From assembly GCA_036171675.1 (NCBI GenBank), contig JAVHRO010000121.1, positions 14,416-78,415 of the forward strand: a stretch of DNA of 64,000 bases, in the 5' to 3' direction. This document shows, in pieces, positions 7,573 to 16,335 of this stretch; position 1 is the stretch's first letter, and each line of letters starts with the position of its first letter. The position numbers and the translations under genes were made by a program. Origin of the DNA: Vicingus sp036171675 (lineage in GTDB: Bacteria; Bacteroidota; Bacteroidia; Flavobacteriales_E; Vicingaceae). Under the pieces are notes generated by a model, which saw only the letters and a program-made list of their open reading frames with translations, ran no database searches and had not been told where the DNA came from.

Positions 7573-10014
7573 CTAAAACTTAAAAGTAAGTCCCACTAAG
7601 AAGTTAGTACCCGCTTGAGGGTAGTAAAAGTTTTCTGTTATTAATCCATCGTACAAATAGCTGTAAGTGTAACCGTTGCTACTGTATAGGTTGTTAAATA
7701 AATTATTTACCAATAGGTTAAACGAAATTTCTCTCATTTTTTTAGGAAAAATACTATAGCTTAATCTACCATCAACAGTTTGATATGCCTCGATAACTCT
7801 TTTATCGTTGCTAGTATTATCTAAAAATTGTTTGTCCACATATTTACTTTGTAGCATCAAACTCAATGTTTTCAATGGTTTATACTCAATTCCGGCAGAA
7901 GCAATTACGTTTGGTGAAAACGCAATATCAGTATTTTTATAGTGATTTTCAACCACATCATAGCCGTTGGTATAATCGTATAGCACTTCAGTAAATTTGT
8001 CTATTTTGTTTTGTGATAGCGTGGTATTAAAGTTAAACGATACTTTTTTGCTAATTAAGAAATTGCCTGAAAGTTCAATTCCGGTGCGTAAACTTTTGTC
8101 TACATTAGTTCGTATTGATGAACCAACATCATTTAATTCACCTGTTAAAATCAACTGATTGGTGTAATCCATAAAGTAGAAGTTTGCTTGAATTATTGCT
8201 TTTTTTAGTTTAACATCAATTCCTGCTTCATAGTCTATCATGGTTTCGTGTTGAGGTTGTTTGTTAGTAGGATTATCTAAAAAATCATCGCGAACGGGTT
8301 CTCTATTTCCAACACTTACTGAAGCATAGGTTCTTATTTTGTCATTAAATTGATAAGTAAGACCTCCTTTTGGATTAAAAAAAACAAAGTTGGTGTCAAT
8401 GCTTAGCTGCCTTAAATTATTATCAGTTCCTTTTGTTGAATAATTAACAGTTCTTACTTGTAAATCGGTAAATAAGGTAAGTTTGTCTAAAATCAAATAA
8501 TTGATTTTCAAGTAGTTGTTTAAATCTTTTTTATTTGCGTCGCTATTATAGTATCGATAGCCTTTGCCTACATTGTTGGCAAAGCGCATCCAAATTAATT
8601 CTCCAAAATGTCTTCCATCATAATTATTATATCCCCCTCCTAAAATTATGGAAAGTTTTGAATTAGTGTAGTTTATACTGTATGTTGCTCCGTAAAAATC
8701 ATTATCAAGCCATAATCTTCGTATTAAATCGGTGGTAGAAATAGTATCAGTTCCAATCACTAAATTAGCTAACCCATAATTGCTAAAAGCACCATCTTTT
8801 TTAAATTGCTCGTAATAACCTCGTCCATAGGTATAGTGTAAAGCCGCATTAGCCGATAATTTATTGGAGAACTGATGTGTAAACAATACTTGAACATGGT
8901 CTTGGGCATAATTGTCAACTTCATTTTGATATTGATAGTAATTGTACGTTCTTCCAGCATTCAATAAGTTGTATGTTTGAACAGAATCTAACCCATTATT
9001 TATTGCATGTGTTTCCATATCATTTTTGTTGCCGCTGATTCTACTTTCTGGCGTTCCCCACCACGATTGATAAGTAACTTCTTTTCCGGCAAAGTAGACA
9101 AGTTTTAAAGAGGTTTTATCAGCAAAATAGCCTCCCGAAAGGTAGTAACTTCTTAAATCAGAAGTAGCTCTATCAATATAGCCGTCAGATTTAAGATACG
9201 ATGCTCTGGCATCAAATGCCCAATGTTCGTTAATTAAACCTGTTCCAAATTTTACGGTGTATTTTTGAGTGTTAAAAGAACCATAAGAAGTCGACAATTC
9301 TCCATAAGATTTCTCTTTTAGAGTTGTACTTTGTAAATTAACTGTTCCGCCAAAAGCTCCCGCACCATTAGTTGATGTGCCTACTCCCCTTTGTATTTGA
9401 ATATTTTCAGTACTCGACGCAAAATCGGGCATATTCACCCAAAACGTACCTTGCGATTCGCCATCATTAATAGGAATACCATTAACCGTTACATTAATTC
9501 TTGTTGCATCGGAACCACGTAAACGAAAACCTGTATATCCAACACCTGCACCAGCATCGCTCGTTGATACCATAGATACAGCGTTTTGTAATAAAAATGG
9601 AATGTCTTGCCCGAGATTGGTTTTTTCTAATTCATTAAAAGTAATGTCACTATGAGCAATAGGGGAATTTTCTTTAACTCTTGTCGCAGTTACCATAAAT
9701 TCGTCGAGGGTTTGTCTACTTTCTTTTAAAACTACATTATATTCTCGGTTTTCAGTCAAATTTTCAACGGATATTAATTTGCTTTCGTACCCTATATAAC
9801 TTATTTCTAAGCTATAATTACCTGTATTTAGGTTGTTCAATTTAAAATTCCCGTTGTTATCCGTTGACGTTCCTTTGTACGAATTTAAAATTTTGATAGT
9901 GGCACCTACAACAGGGTTTGACAAAGAGTCTTTAATTGTTCCGTAAACGGAATACTGAGCGATACTATTTAATGTAATAAATAGTGTGGTCGCCAAAAAA
10001 ATAATTTTTTTCAT
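7573..10014 (-). CDS. TonB-dependent outer-membrane receptor, probably for thiamine or a derivative
   Basis: 813 residues from the ATG at 10014. An upstream in-frame ATG at 10050 would give a less good signal peptide, whereas MKKIIFLATTLFITLNSIAQ is a clean one. Residues 21-105 form a CarboxypepD_reg-like domain (YSVYGTIKDSLSNPVVGATI). A TonB-box-like LDEFMVTATR follows, then the plug (about 120-230, with GFRLRGSDATRINVTVNGIP) and a 22-strand barrel that ends ...VGLTFKF with a terminal Phe. The substrate is inferred from the TPP riboswitch in its leader (10084-10176), not from the protein itself. In Bacteroidota, TPP-controlled receptors of this type are linked to thiamine uptake. The neighbouring uptake genes 10199-11527 agree. 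It appears to be transcribed alone and ends at a terminator. Confidence 0.93.
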   Translation of the reverse strand: MKKIIFLATTLFITLNSIAQYSVYGTIKDSLSNPVVGATIKILNSYKGTSTDNNGNFKLNNLNTGNYSLEISYIGYESKLISVENLTENREYNVVLKESRQTLDEFMVTATRVKENSPIAHSDITFNELEKTNLGQDIPFLLQNAVSMVSTSDAGAGVGYTGFRLRGSDATRINVTVNGIPINDGESQGTFWVNMPDFASSTENIQIQRGVGTSTNGAGAFGGTVNLQSTTLKEKSYGELSTSYGSFNTQKYTVKFGTGLINEHWAFDARASYLKSDGYIDRATSDLRSYYLSGGYFADKTSLKLVYFAGKEVTYQSWWGTPESRISGNKNDMETHAINNGLDSVQTYNLLNAGRTYNYYQYQNEVDNYAQDHVQVLFTHQFSNKLSANAALHYTYGRGYYEQFKKDGAFSNYGLANLVIGTDTISTTDLIRRLWLDNDFYGATYSINYTNSKLSIILGGGYNNYDGRHFGELIWMRFANNVGKGYRYYNSDANKKDLNNYLKINYLILDKLTLFTDLQVRTVNYSTKGTDNNLRQLSIDTNFVFFNPKGGLTYQFNDKIRTYASVSVGNREPVRDDFLDNPTNKQPQHETMIDYEAGIDVKLKKAIIQANFYFMDYTNQLILTGELNDVGSSIRTNVDKSLRTGIELSGNFLISKKVSFNFNTTLSQNKIDKFTEVLYDYTNGYDVVENHYKNTDIAFSPNVIASAGIEYKPLKTLSLMLQSKYVDKQFLDNTSNDKRVIEAYQTVDGRLSYSIFPKKMREISFNLLVNNLFNNLYSSNGYTYSYLYDGLITENFYYPQAGTNFLVGLTFKF

Positions 10015-10083
10015 TTTACATTTTTTTTGACAAACGCTGGGGCTAAACATTTGTATTGTTTAACTTTTTTTTGTTTTTCAATC

Positions 10084-10176
10084 CTACCTACGCCGGCATT
10101 ATCCGGATCAGGTTTATTTTTCTAATTTCTTAGAAAAAATGGGTATAATCTCAGCCTGAAAAGTAAGGCACCCCAA
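10084..10176 (-). promoter_or_regulatory. TPP (THI-box) riboswitch
   Basis: Read on the minus strand, the conserved THI elements occur in order: GGGGTGCC, GGCTGAGA, then a variable P3 stem (TTTTTCTAAG / TTAGAAAAAT), then ACCTGATCCGGATAATGCC followed by GGCGTAGG. All universally conserved core segments of the TPP aptamer are present. It lies about 70 bases upstream of the receptor start at 10014 and 18 bases after the end of the kinase gene. I could not identify the expression platform with certainty; there is no strong U-run hairpin, so control of translation or a weak terminator are both possible. Confidence 0.95.
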
Positions 10177-10198
10177 TGAGATGGTACAAATGTAAAAC

Positions 10199-10714
10199 TT
10201 ATATTAAACTATCTACTATTTCGACACACTTTTTTATTCGAGCTTCAAGATTTCCAGAAATGATATAATAATTGAACTTATTTTGTTGAAGTATTTCTAA
10301 GTATTGTTTAAAAATTCGTTGACGATCTTTAAGGTTAGGATGTTCTCTTAATGGATCTGCATGCCAAGGAATGTCAATGTCGCATAGGAAGAAAATTTTA
10401 TCTTTTGACGAATCTATTTCCTTTTCTATCCAATCTATTTGTTTGTTGTATTTTTCATGAATCCACACTTTAAAAACGGTTAGGTCAGTATCTAAAAAGA
10501 GATGTTTTGATTTTGAACTATCGGCTTCATTTTCTTTTTTTAGCTGAAGTTGAGCCATTTTCAATACATCATCAAACTCGTATGGTTTGCCTAATTTTTC
10601 TAAATACTCACGAGCGTATTCTTTTACCCAAGTGGTATTATAATGTTGAGCTAATAAGTTTGTGAGCGTTGATTTTCCTGTAGATTCGGGTCCTGTTAAT
10701 ACAATTTTTTTCAT
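10199..10714 (-). CDS. NadR-like P-loop kinase (AAA-type), third gene of the thiamine-transport operon
   Basis: 171 residues. Walker A is at the N-terminus: MKKIVLTGPESTGKSTLTN. A downstream LFLDTDLTVFKVW matches the NadR ribosylnicotinamide-kinase pattern, and DIPWHADPLREHPNLKDRQ resembles the lid region of those kinases. The start at 10714 is chosen because its ATG overlaps the stop of the permease gene as ATGA, a sign of translational coupling; an ATG at 10741 is also in frame but would overlap the permease by 31 bases. By family it would phosphorylate nicotinamide riboside. By context (YkoF-like protein, Pnu permease, TPP-controlled receptor) a thiamine kinase role is possible. The two cannot be told apart from sequence. 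Confidence 0.85.
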   Translation of the reverse strand: MKKIVLTGPESTGKSTLTNLLAQHYNTTWVKEYAREYLEKLGKPYEFDDVLKMAQLQLKKENEADSSKSKHLFLDTDLTVFKVWIHEKYNKQIDWIEKEIDSSKDKIFFLCDIDIPWHADPLREHPNLKDRQRIFKQYLEILQQNKFNYYIISGNLEARIKKCVEIVDSLI

Positions 10715-11274
10715 TTTTTTATTAAGGTTAATTTTCTCCATTGATAATAACCATAAATAGCAATAAATGAATACGAAAACATGAGCAGGGCATAAATTTC
10801 TAATCCTCTAATAAAGTAAAGATAAGTGGAAACTAAATCAATAATAACCCAATAAATCCAATTAGCAATCCATTTCTTTGCCGTTAAATAGGTGGCTATA
10901 AAGCTAAAAATAGTAGTAAATGAATCGGTTAATGGCTTTTGGGAAGCTACGAAAAATGTGCTTATAATTGAATAAAGCATAAATGATAAAAAAACACCTA
11001 AAGCAATAATTATTAAATTTTTTATCCAACCAAAATGATAAACTTCGTTATGTTTAACCTGATTTTTCCAGGTTATCCAACCATAAATACCAGCAATTAC
11101 ATAGAAAAGATTTAAAACAGCTTCACCATACAATTTTGCATAAATAATGAATAGATAAATACTCAAAGCAGAACCCAAAATACCAAAAATCCAACACCAG
11201 TTGCTATTTTTGGCTGCAAGAATAACATATACAATGCCTAGAATTACAGCAATAATTTCGAGCAATAATGCCAT
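10711..11274 (-). CDS. PnuC/PnuT-type vitamin permease
   Basis: 187 residues, seven or eight predicted membrane helices, with the family patterns NSNWCWIFGILGSALSIYLF, GIYGWITW, ANWIYWVIIDLVSTYLYF and a C-terminal YGYYQWRK. PnuC proteins carry nicotinamide riboside; the related PnuT carries thiamine. The upstream YkoF-like gene (gap of 4 bases) and the TPP-regulated receptor next door point to thiamine, while the downstream NadR-like kinase (overlap of 3 bases) would fit either vitamin. These transporters work by facilitated diffusion and metabolic trapping by a kinase, so the kinase is expected to be a functional partner. Confidence 0.9.
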   Translation of the reverse strand: MALLLEIIAVILGIVYVILAAKNSNWCWIFGILGSALSIYLFIIYAKLYGEAVLNLFYVIAGIYGWITWKNQVKHNEVYHFGWIKNLIIIALGVFLSFMLYSIISTFFVASQKPLTDSFTTIFSFIATYLTAKKWIANWIYWVIIDLVSTYLYFIRGLEIYALLMFSYSFIAIYGYYQWRKLTLIKK

Positions 11275-11278
11275 TATA

Positions 11279-11527
11279 TTAAATGTCTAGTGCACCATTA
11301 AGCACTTTCATTACAAAAATCATTTTTCCGTATTTTTCAAATGAAGTTTTAATCTCTTGTTGAAGAATTGGCATTACCTCGTCAATTTCACCAACGATAT
11401 GCGTACTAGTGGCATTGGTTTTTACAAGAATATTTTTGTGATTATTTAATCGGTCAATAAAATTTTTGATGGGTGGAATGTACTCTGCATTTAATGGGTA
11501 ATTACTAATTTCTATCGTTGTTTTCAT
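11279..11527 (-). CDS. YkoF-like thiamine/hydroxymethylpyrimidine-binding protein
   Basis: 82 residues from the ATG at 11527. A longer reading frame from 11566 runs back into the terminator and is rejected. The pattern IEISNYPLNAEYIPPIKNFI, then TNATSTHIVGEIDEVMPIL and SFEKYGKMIFVMKVLNGAL matches the YkoF/MTH1187 thiamine-binding fold, a small ferredoxin-like domain. It begins a three-gene operon with the permease and the kinase. A TACTTTTG element (complement of 11541-11548) lies just upstream, but no matching TTG was found. No second TPP riboswitch is present in front of it. Confidence 0.82.
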   Translation of the reverse strand: MKTTIEISNYPLNAEYIPPIKNFIDRLNNHKNILVKTNATSTHIVGEIDEVMPILQQEIKTSFEKYGKMIFVMKVLNGALDI

Positions 11528-11556
11528 ATGTAATTTTTTTTCAAAAGTAGTATAAA

Positions 11557-11590
11557 AAAATCCCATTCGACTTTTGACGAATGGGATTTT
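11557..11590. terminator. terminator of isocitrate dehydrogenase gene (symmetrical)
   Basis: Perfect 13-bp arms at 11557-11569 (AAAATCCCATTCG) and 11578-11590 (CGAATGGGATTTT) with an 8-base loop. It lies 23 bases after the icd stop, and the operon beginning with the YkoF-like gene starts 30 bases further on. Confidence 0.9.
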
Positions 11591-11612
11591 ATTTTTTGGT
11601 TAATCTAGGTTG

Positions 11613-13856
11613 TTAAACTAATTGAGTTTTTACAACCTTAGAAAGAATTTGGTTGAATGTTTCACTAGGACGCATTGCTTTGTTTACTTTTTCAAGATTT
11701 GGATAATAATATCCTCCAATATCAACTGGTTTACCTTGAGCCTTAGTTAATTCATCAATAATTTTAGTTTCATTTGCTTCTAAATCTTGAGCTATTTTAG
11801 TAAAACAAGCTTGTAAATCCAAGTCTTTTGTTTGTTTTGCTAATGCTTCAGACCAATACATAGCTAAATAGAAATGACTACCTCTATTGTCTAATTCACC
11901 AACATTTCTTGAAGGAGACTTGTCATTATCAAGGAATTTTTCAGTTGCAGCATCTAACGTATCGGCCAAAATTTTAGCCTTTGCATTTTTAGTTGTTTCA
12001 CTTAAATATTCTAAAGAAACGGTTAAGGCCAAAAATTCACCTAACGAATCCCAACGTAAATGACCTTCTCTTATGAGTTGTTCTGCATGTTTTGGGGCAG
12101 AACCTCCAGCACCTGTTTCAAATAAACCACCACCATTCATCAAAGGTACGATAGATAACATTTTAGCACTTGTGCCAACTTCTAAAATAGGGAAAAGGTC
12201 GGTTAAATAATCTCTTAACACATTTCCAGTAACAGAAATGGTATCTTTTCCAGCTCTAATTCTTTCTAAGGTAAATTTCATGGCATCAACTAACGACATG
12301 ATGTGAATTTCTAAACCTTTGGTATCATGATTTGGTAAATATTTTTTTACTTTTTCTATGATTAACGAGTCGTGAGCTCTTTGAGGGTCTAACCAAAATA
12401 TGGCAGGAGTTTGTGATGCTCTTGCTCTTGAAACAGCCAATTTTACCCAATCTTGAATGGGCGCATCTTTAGCTTGGCACATTCTAAAAATATCTCCTTC
12501 GCTAACTTTTTGTTCCAGTAAAACTTTACCAGAATCATCGATTACTTTCACTGTTCCCGCTGATGAAATAATAAATGTCTTATCGTGAGAACCGTATTCT
12601 TCAGCGGCTTGAGCCATTAAGCCTACATTTGGCACACTACCCATTGTTTTGGGATCAAAAGCACCATTTTTTTTACAATCATCAATAACTACCTGATAAA
12701 AATCTGCATAACACGTATCTGGGATAACAAATTTGGTGTCTTTTGCTTTTCCATCAACTCCCCACATTTTTCCTGAAGTTCGTATATATGCAGGCATTGA
12801 AGCATCAATAATTACATCGTTTGGCATGTGTAAGTTGGTAATGCCTTTGTCAGAATTAACCATTGCTAACTCAGGGCTAATTGCATAACATGCGTTAATA
12901 TCGTTTTCAATCGCTAATTTTTCAGCTGCAGGCAACGTGCTGATTTTTGAATATAAATCGGCTAAACCGTTGTTAGGGTTAATGCCTAATTTTTGAAAAG
13001 TTGAATCATATTTTTCAAAAACGCTACTAAAAAAAACAGACACAAAATGACCAAAAATTACAGGGTCTGAAACCTTCATCATCGTTGCTTTTAAATGCAC
13101 TGAAAATAGAACACCTTTTGCTTTAGCATCTTTAATCTGCTCTGCTATAAATGCTCTTAAATCTTTTACACTCATTATGGAGGCATCAATAATTTCGCCT
13201 GCTTTTAAGACTGTTTTTTCTTTTAAAATGGTGTTTTTACCATTGTTTGCAAAAAGTTCAATTTTTACAGTTGTTGCATCAGTTACTTCAACTGATTTTT
13301 CGCTATGGTAAAAATCTCCAGAAGTCATGCGTGATACATGTGATTTTGAATCGCTACTCCAAACCCCCATGCTATGAGGATGATTTTTTGCGTAATTTTT
13401 TACAGCTTTTGGAGCCCTTCGGTCAGAATTTCCTTCACGAAGTATTGGATTAACTGCACTGCCTTTTATTTTATCATATTTCTCTTTTGCTTCTTTTTCT
13501 TTCTCGTTTTGAGGAGAGTCAACATAGTTGGGAATAGCGAAACCCTTTTCTTGTAATTCTTTTATAGCATCTTTCAGTTGAGGAATGGATGCACTAATAT
13601 TTGGTAATTTAATAATATTTGCTTCTGGCTCCATGGCTAATTTTCCAAGGTAAGCTAAATCGTCAACTTGACGTTGATTTTCGTTTAAGTATTCAGGAAA
13701 TGTTGCAAGAATTCGTCCAGCTAACGAAATATTTTTTGTTTCAACTTCAACATTTGCACAAGCAGTAAATGCTTTAACTATGGGAAGTAATGAATAAGTT
13801 GCTAATGCCGGAGCTTCATCTGTTCTTGTGTAAATGATTTTAGATTTTTGTGCCAT
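11613..13856 (-). CDS. icd: NADP-dependent isocitrate dehydrogenase, monomeric type
   Basis: 747 residues, the length of the monomeric (IDH-II) class, which converts isocitrate to 2-oxoglutarate in the TCA cycle. Recognisable segments are KIIYTRTDEAPALATYSLLP at the N-terminus, REGNSDRRAPKAVKNYAKN (substrate-binding Ser/Asn/Arg), FVIPDTCYADFYQ, and GGGLFETGAGGSAPKH near residue 585, all typical of this class. It is transcribed alone. A TACGTTTG element lies about 70 bases upstream on the minus strand (complement of 13927-13934). The monomeric enzyme is common in Flavobacteriales. Confidence 0.97.
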   Translation of the reverse strand: MAQKSKIIYTRTDEAPALATYSLLPIVKAFTACANVEVETKNISLAGRILATFPEYLNENQRQVDDLAYLGKLAMEPEANIIKLPNISASIPQLKDAIKELQEKGFAIPNYVDSPQNEKEKEAKEKYDKIKGSAVNPILREGNSDRRAPKAVKNYAKNHPHSMGVWSSDSKSHVSRMTSGDFYHSEKSVEVTDATTVKIELFANNGKNTILKEKTVLKAGEIIDASIMSVKDLRAFIAEQIKDAKAKGVLFSVHLKATMMKVSDPVIFGHFVSVFFSSVFEKYDSTFQKLGINPNNGLADLYSKISTLPAAEKLAIENDINACYAISPELAMVNSDKGITNLHMPNDVIIDASMPAYIRTSGKMWGVDGKAKDTKFVIPDTCYADFYQVVIDDCKKNGAFDPKTMGSVPNVGLMAQAAEEYGSHDKTFIISSAGTVKVIDDSGKVLLEQKVSEGDIFRMCQAKDAPIQDWVKLAVSRARASQTPAIFWLDPQRAHDSLIIEKVKKYLPNHDTKGLEIHIMSLVDAMKFTLERIRAGKDTISVTGNVLRDYLTDLFPILEVGTSAKMLSIVPLMNGGGLFETGAGGSAPKHAEQLIREGHLRWDSLGEFLALTVSLEYLSETTKNAKAKILADTLDAATEKFLDNDKSPSRNVGELDNRGSHFYLAMYWSEALAKQTKDLDLQACFTKIAQDLEANETKIIDELTKAQGKPVDIGGYYYPNLEKVNKAMRPSETFNQILSKVVKTQLV

Positions 13857-14060
13857 TTTTACGATTTTTAAAGAATAACTGTTGTGGATATTTTTCTTAC
13901 GAAGTTAATCAATATATTAGCTATTACAAACGTATACACAACATTTTTGAGGTCATTTTCTGGTCTTTTTTAATGGTTACGAAATTATTCACATTGATTT
14001 GTTTGAATATTAAAATAAATTTTACGTATTTTGCAATCCTAAAATTTAAAGAGTAAAGAA

Positions 14061-14297
14061 ATGTCAAAAGTTTGTCAAATAACCGGAAAGAGTGTAATTA
14101 CAGGAAATAATGTTTCTCACTCTAAAAGAAGAACAAAAAGAAAGTTTTATCCTAATTTGTTCATTAAGAAATTTTTTATTCCAGAAGAAGATAAATGGAT
14201 TACCTTGAAAGTTTCAGCTGCAGGTATCAGAAATATTGATAAAAATGGTATTTCTGCTTGTTTAAAACAAGCTAAAACTAAAGGTTTCTTAGCATAA
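14061..14297 (+). CDS. rpmB: 50S ribosomal protein L28
   Basis: 78 residues, a complete L28: MSKVCQITGKSVITGNNVSH, RRTKRKFYPNLF, and VSAAGIRNIDKNGI. L28 sits near the tRNA exit site of the large subunit. In many Bacteroidota it is followed by rpmG and a small DUF4295 gene; here a terminator follows directly (14327-14356) and neither gene is present in the window. Confidence 0.97.
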   Translation: MSKVCQITGKSVITGNNVSHSKRRTKRKFYPNLFIKKFFIPEEDKWITLKVSAAGIRNIDKNGISACLKQAKTKGFLA

Positions 14298-14326
14298 GAT
14301 TGTCAATATTTTTTTTTATTGAAATA

Positions 14327-14356
14327 AACGTTGTTACTTTAGTAGCAACGTTTTTT
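14327..14356 (+). terminator. terminator of rpmB
   Basis: Arms AACGTTGTTACT (14327-14338) and AGTAGCAACGTT (14341-14352) pair with one G-T pair and are followed by T residues. The pepP-like gene begins 15 bases later. Confidence 0.85.
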
Positions 14357-14370
14357 ATTTTATATAAATA

Positions 14371-15798
14371 ATGAAACATCTATTTATAATTATCCTTTTT
14401 GTTATACAAATTGTCGGTGTTTCGGCTCAAGAGAAATCCGTTTCAGTGCCTATCATCATTAACAAAGATGTATTAACTTATGATACCGATTTATTGCCAG
14501 CGACTTTTTTTGAGGAAAATAGAAATGAGTTGAGAAAATTGATGCCTTCCAATTCTGTTGCAATAATTTTTTCCAATCCAATAATGAATAGATCAAATGA
14601 TGTTGATTATCAATTTCACCAAGCCCCCAATTTTTATTATCTAACAGGATTAACTGAACCAAATGCAGTGGTTTTAATATTTAAAGAAATTCAGGAGTTT
14701 GGTAATGGGCTTAAAACCGACGAGATTTTGTTTCTACTGCAAAGAAATAAATTAGATGAGGTATGGACAGGTAAACGGCTTGGACCTGATGATGCTAAAA
14801 AACTATTGGGCATAAAATCGGCATTTGAAACAACAAAATTCTCTACATTCAATACCGAACTAGCAACATTCGACAAGATTGTTGTGGGCAATTATCCTGA
14901 AAATTTAAAAAATACATTTTCAAAAGATGACCTATATAGTTTGTTGATGACTTTTCAACATCAAACTAAAAATGTTTCCTCCAAAATGGATTACCATATT
15001 TTTGAAAATCAATTTTTGCCAACATTAAGACAATCAAAAAAGGCTAAAGAATTGGAATTACTTAAAAAGGCAATTTTAATAACATGTGATGCTCAGATTG
15101 AATTAATGAAACAATTAACGCCACAACTAAAGGAATATCAAACACAAGCAATTGTAGAGTTTGTTTTTAAAAATAGTGGTGCGGAGTATCCTGGTTTTCC
15201 TACCATTATGGGCTCTGGCGAAAATTCATGCATATTACATTATACAACAAATCGTAAACCTTTTAAGCAAAATGAGTTGCTAATTTCTGATATCGGTGCT
15301 GAATACCACGGCTATACTGCAGATGTTACCAGAACACTTCCTGTAAGTGGTAAATTTTCTGAAGAGCAAAAAATTATTTACAATATTGTATTGGATGCTC
15401 AAAAAGCAGGAATACAACAATGTAAGGTGGGTAATAAATTTTGGGACCCGCATGAGGCTGCCACAAAAGTTATTGCTGAAAAACTTTTAAAACTTGGTAT
15501 TATTGATGAATCCTATAAGGTTAAAGAATATTTTATGCACGGAACTTCTCATTATTTAGGACTAGATGTTCATGATGCAGGTTTATTTGGACCATTACAA
15601 TCAGGAAATGTGATTACAGTTGAGCCAGGAATTTATATTCCTGAAGGGTCTAAGTGCGATCCAAAATGGTGGAATATTGGAGTTAGAATAGAAGATGATG
15701 TATTAATAACTGATGGAGAACCTACCGTATTGTCATCAAAAGCACCTAAAGAAATTGTTGAAATTGAATTAATGATGCATGAATTAAAAATGAGGTAA
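14371..15798 (+). CDS. pepP: secreted Xaa-Pro aminopeptidase (M24B)
   Basis: 475 residues. A signal peptide ends near GVSAQ (residue 20), unlike cytoplasmic E. coli PepP, so it is periplasmic or exported. The N-terminal aminopeptidase-P domain (about 35-175) holds RSNDVDYQFHQAPNFYYLTG. The C-terminal creatinase fold carries the dimetal ligands: ISDIGAEYHGYTADVTRT (two Asp), MHGTSHYLGLDVHD (His), TVEPGIYIP (Glu) and GVRIEDDVLI (Glu). It removes N-terminal residues before proline. It stands between two terminators. Confidence 0.93.
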   Translation: MKHLFIIILFVIQIVGVSAQEKSVSVPIIINKDVLTYDTDLLPATFFEENRNELRKLMPSNSVAIIFSNPIMNRSNDVDYQFHQAPNFYYLTGLTEPNAVVLIFKEIQEFGNGLKTDEILFLLQRNKLDEVWTGKRLGPDDAKKLLGIKSAFETTKFSTFNTELATFDKIVVGNYPENLKNTFSKDDLYSLLMTFQHQTKNVSSKMDYHIFENQFLPTLRQSKKAKELELLKKAILITCDAQIELMKQLTPQLKEYQTQAIVEFVFKNSGAEYPGFPTIMGSGENSCILHYTTNRKPFKQNELLISDIGAEYHGYTADVTRTLPVSGKFSEEQKIIYNIVLDAQKAGIQQCKVGNKFWDPHEAATKVIAEKLLKLGIIDESYKVKEYFMHGTSHYLGLDVHDAGLFGPLQSGNVITVEPGIYIPEGSKCDPKWWNIGVRIEDDVLITDGEPTVLSSKAPKEIVEIELMMHELKMR

Positions 15799-15870
15799 TT
15801 TTTTGAGTTATCTGGAACTATTTATATTCATCTATCGTTTAAAGCTAATATAATATGAAACTAACTATAT

Positions 15871-16170
15871 ATGGAAATAGAAGCAACAAAAAAGGTAATT
15901 ATGGTCGCCAAAGAAGAAATTTCGAATTTGAAATTTCCCCTTGAAGAAGTGATATTGGATTTGGAAAAACGAAACGATTTAAAAAGAGAATTGGAAAAAG
16001 GATTAAAATTAGGAAATGCCTACCATGGAAAGGTTAAAATTTTGTTTGAGGATAGCGAAGGATTAAAATCTGTAGAAACAACTATTTGGGGTATTACAGA
16101 TAAAAATATTTTGTTAAAGCAAACTACATTAATTCCTATTAGAAGGGTACATGGAATAAAATTTTACTGA
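15871..16170 (+). CDS. conserved small protein of unknown function
   Basis: 99 residues, no signal peptide and no membrane segment. The N-terminal half is charged and helical (EVILDLEKRNDLKRELEKGL); the C-terminal half looks like a small beta fold (HGKVKILFED, TTIWGITDKNILLKQTTLIP, IRRVHGIKF), rather like an Sm- or SH3-type barrel. I do not recognise a named family. It is followed by a clear terminator and probably forms a single-gene unit. It looks like a real gene from its codon use and the terminator. Confidence 0.75.
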   Translation: MEIEATKKVIMVAKEEISNLKFPLEEVILDLEKRNDLKRELEKGLKLGNAYHGKVKILFEDSEGLKSVETTIWGITDKNILLKQTTLIPIRRVHGIKFY

Positions 16171-16188
16171 TAATTAATTACTTAGACA

Positions 16189-16220
16189 AAAAGTGTCTTG
16201 CCTTTGCAAGGCACTTTTTT
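16189..16220 (+). terminator. terminator after the 15871-16170 gene
   Basis: AAAAGTGTCTTGC (16189-16201) pairs with GCAAGGCACTTTT (16206-16218), one G-T pair, 4-base loop, followed by a T-run. Confidence 0.9.
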
Positions 16221-16335
16221 TTAAAATAAAAATGTCAGTAATAAGAGTTTTAACGTCTATTAACATATCAATTTAAAATTAACATGGTAAACTTGAAATC
16301 AGAATCATTAAATTTACATTTATAAAAAACTAACT

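Noticed and set aside
11528..11612. Second TPP riboswitch before the YkoF-like gene
   Set aside because: The 85 bases hold only the icd terminator and a -7-like element; none of the THI-box segments is present.
13850..14056. 68-codon frame in the icd / rpmB gap
   Set aside because: It starts inside the start region of icd, has no ribosome-binding site and no family resemblance; it is most likely chance in AT-rich DNA.
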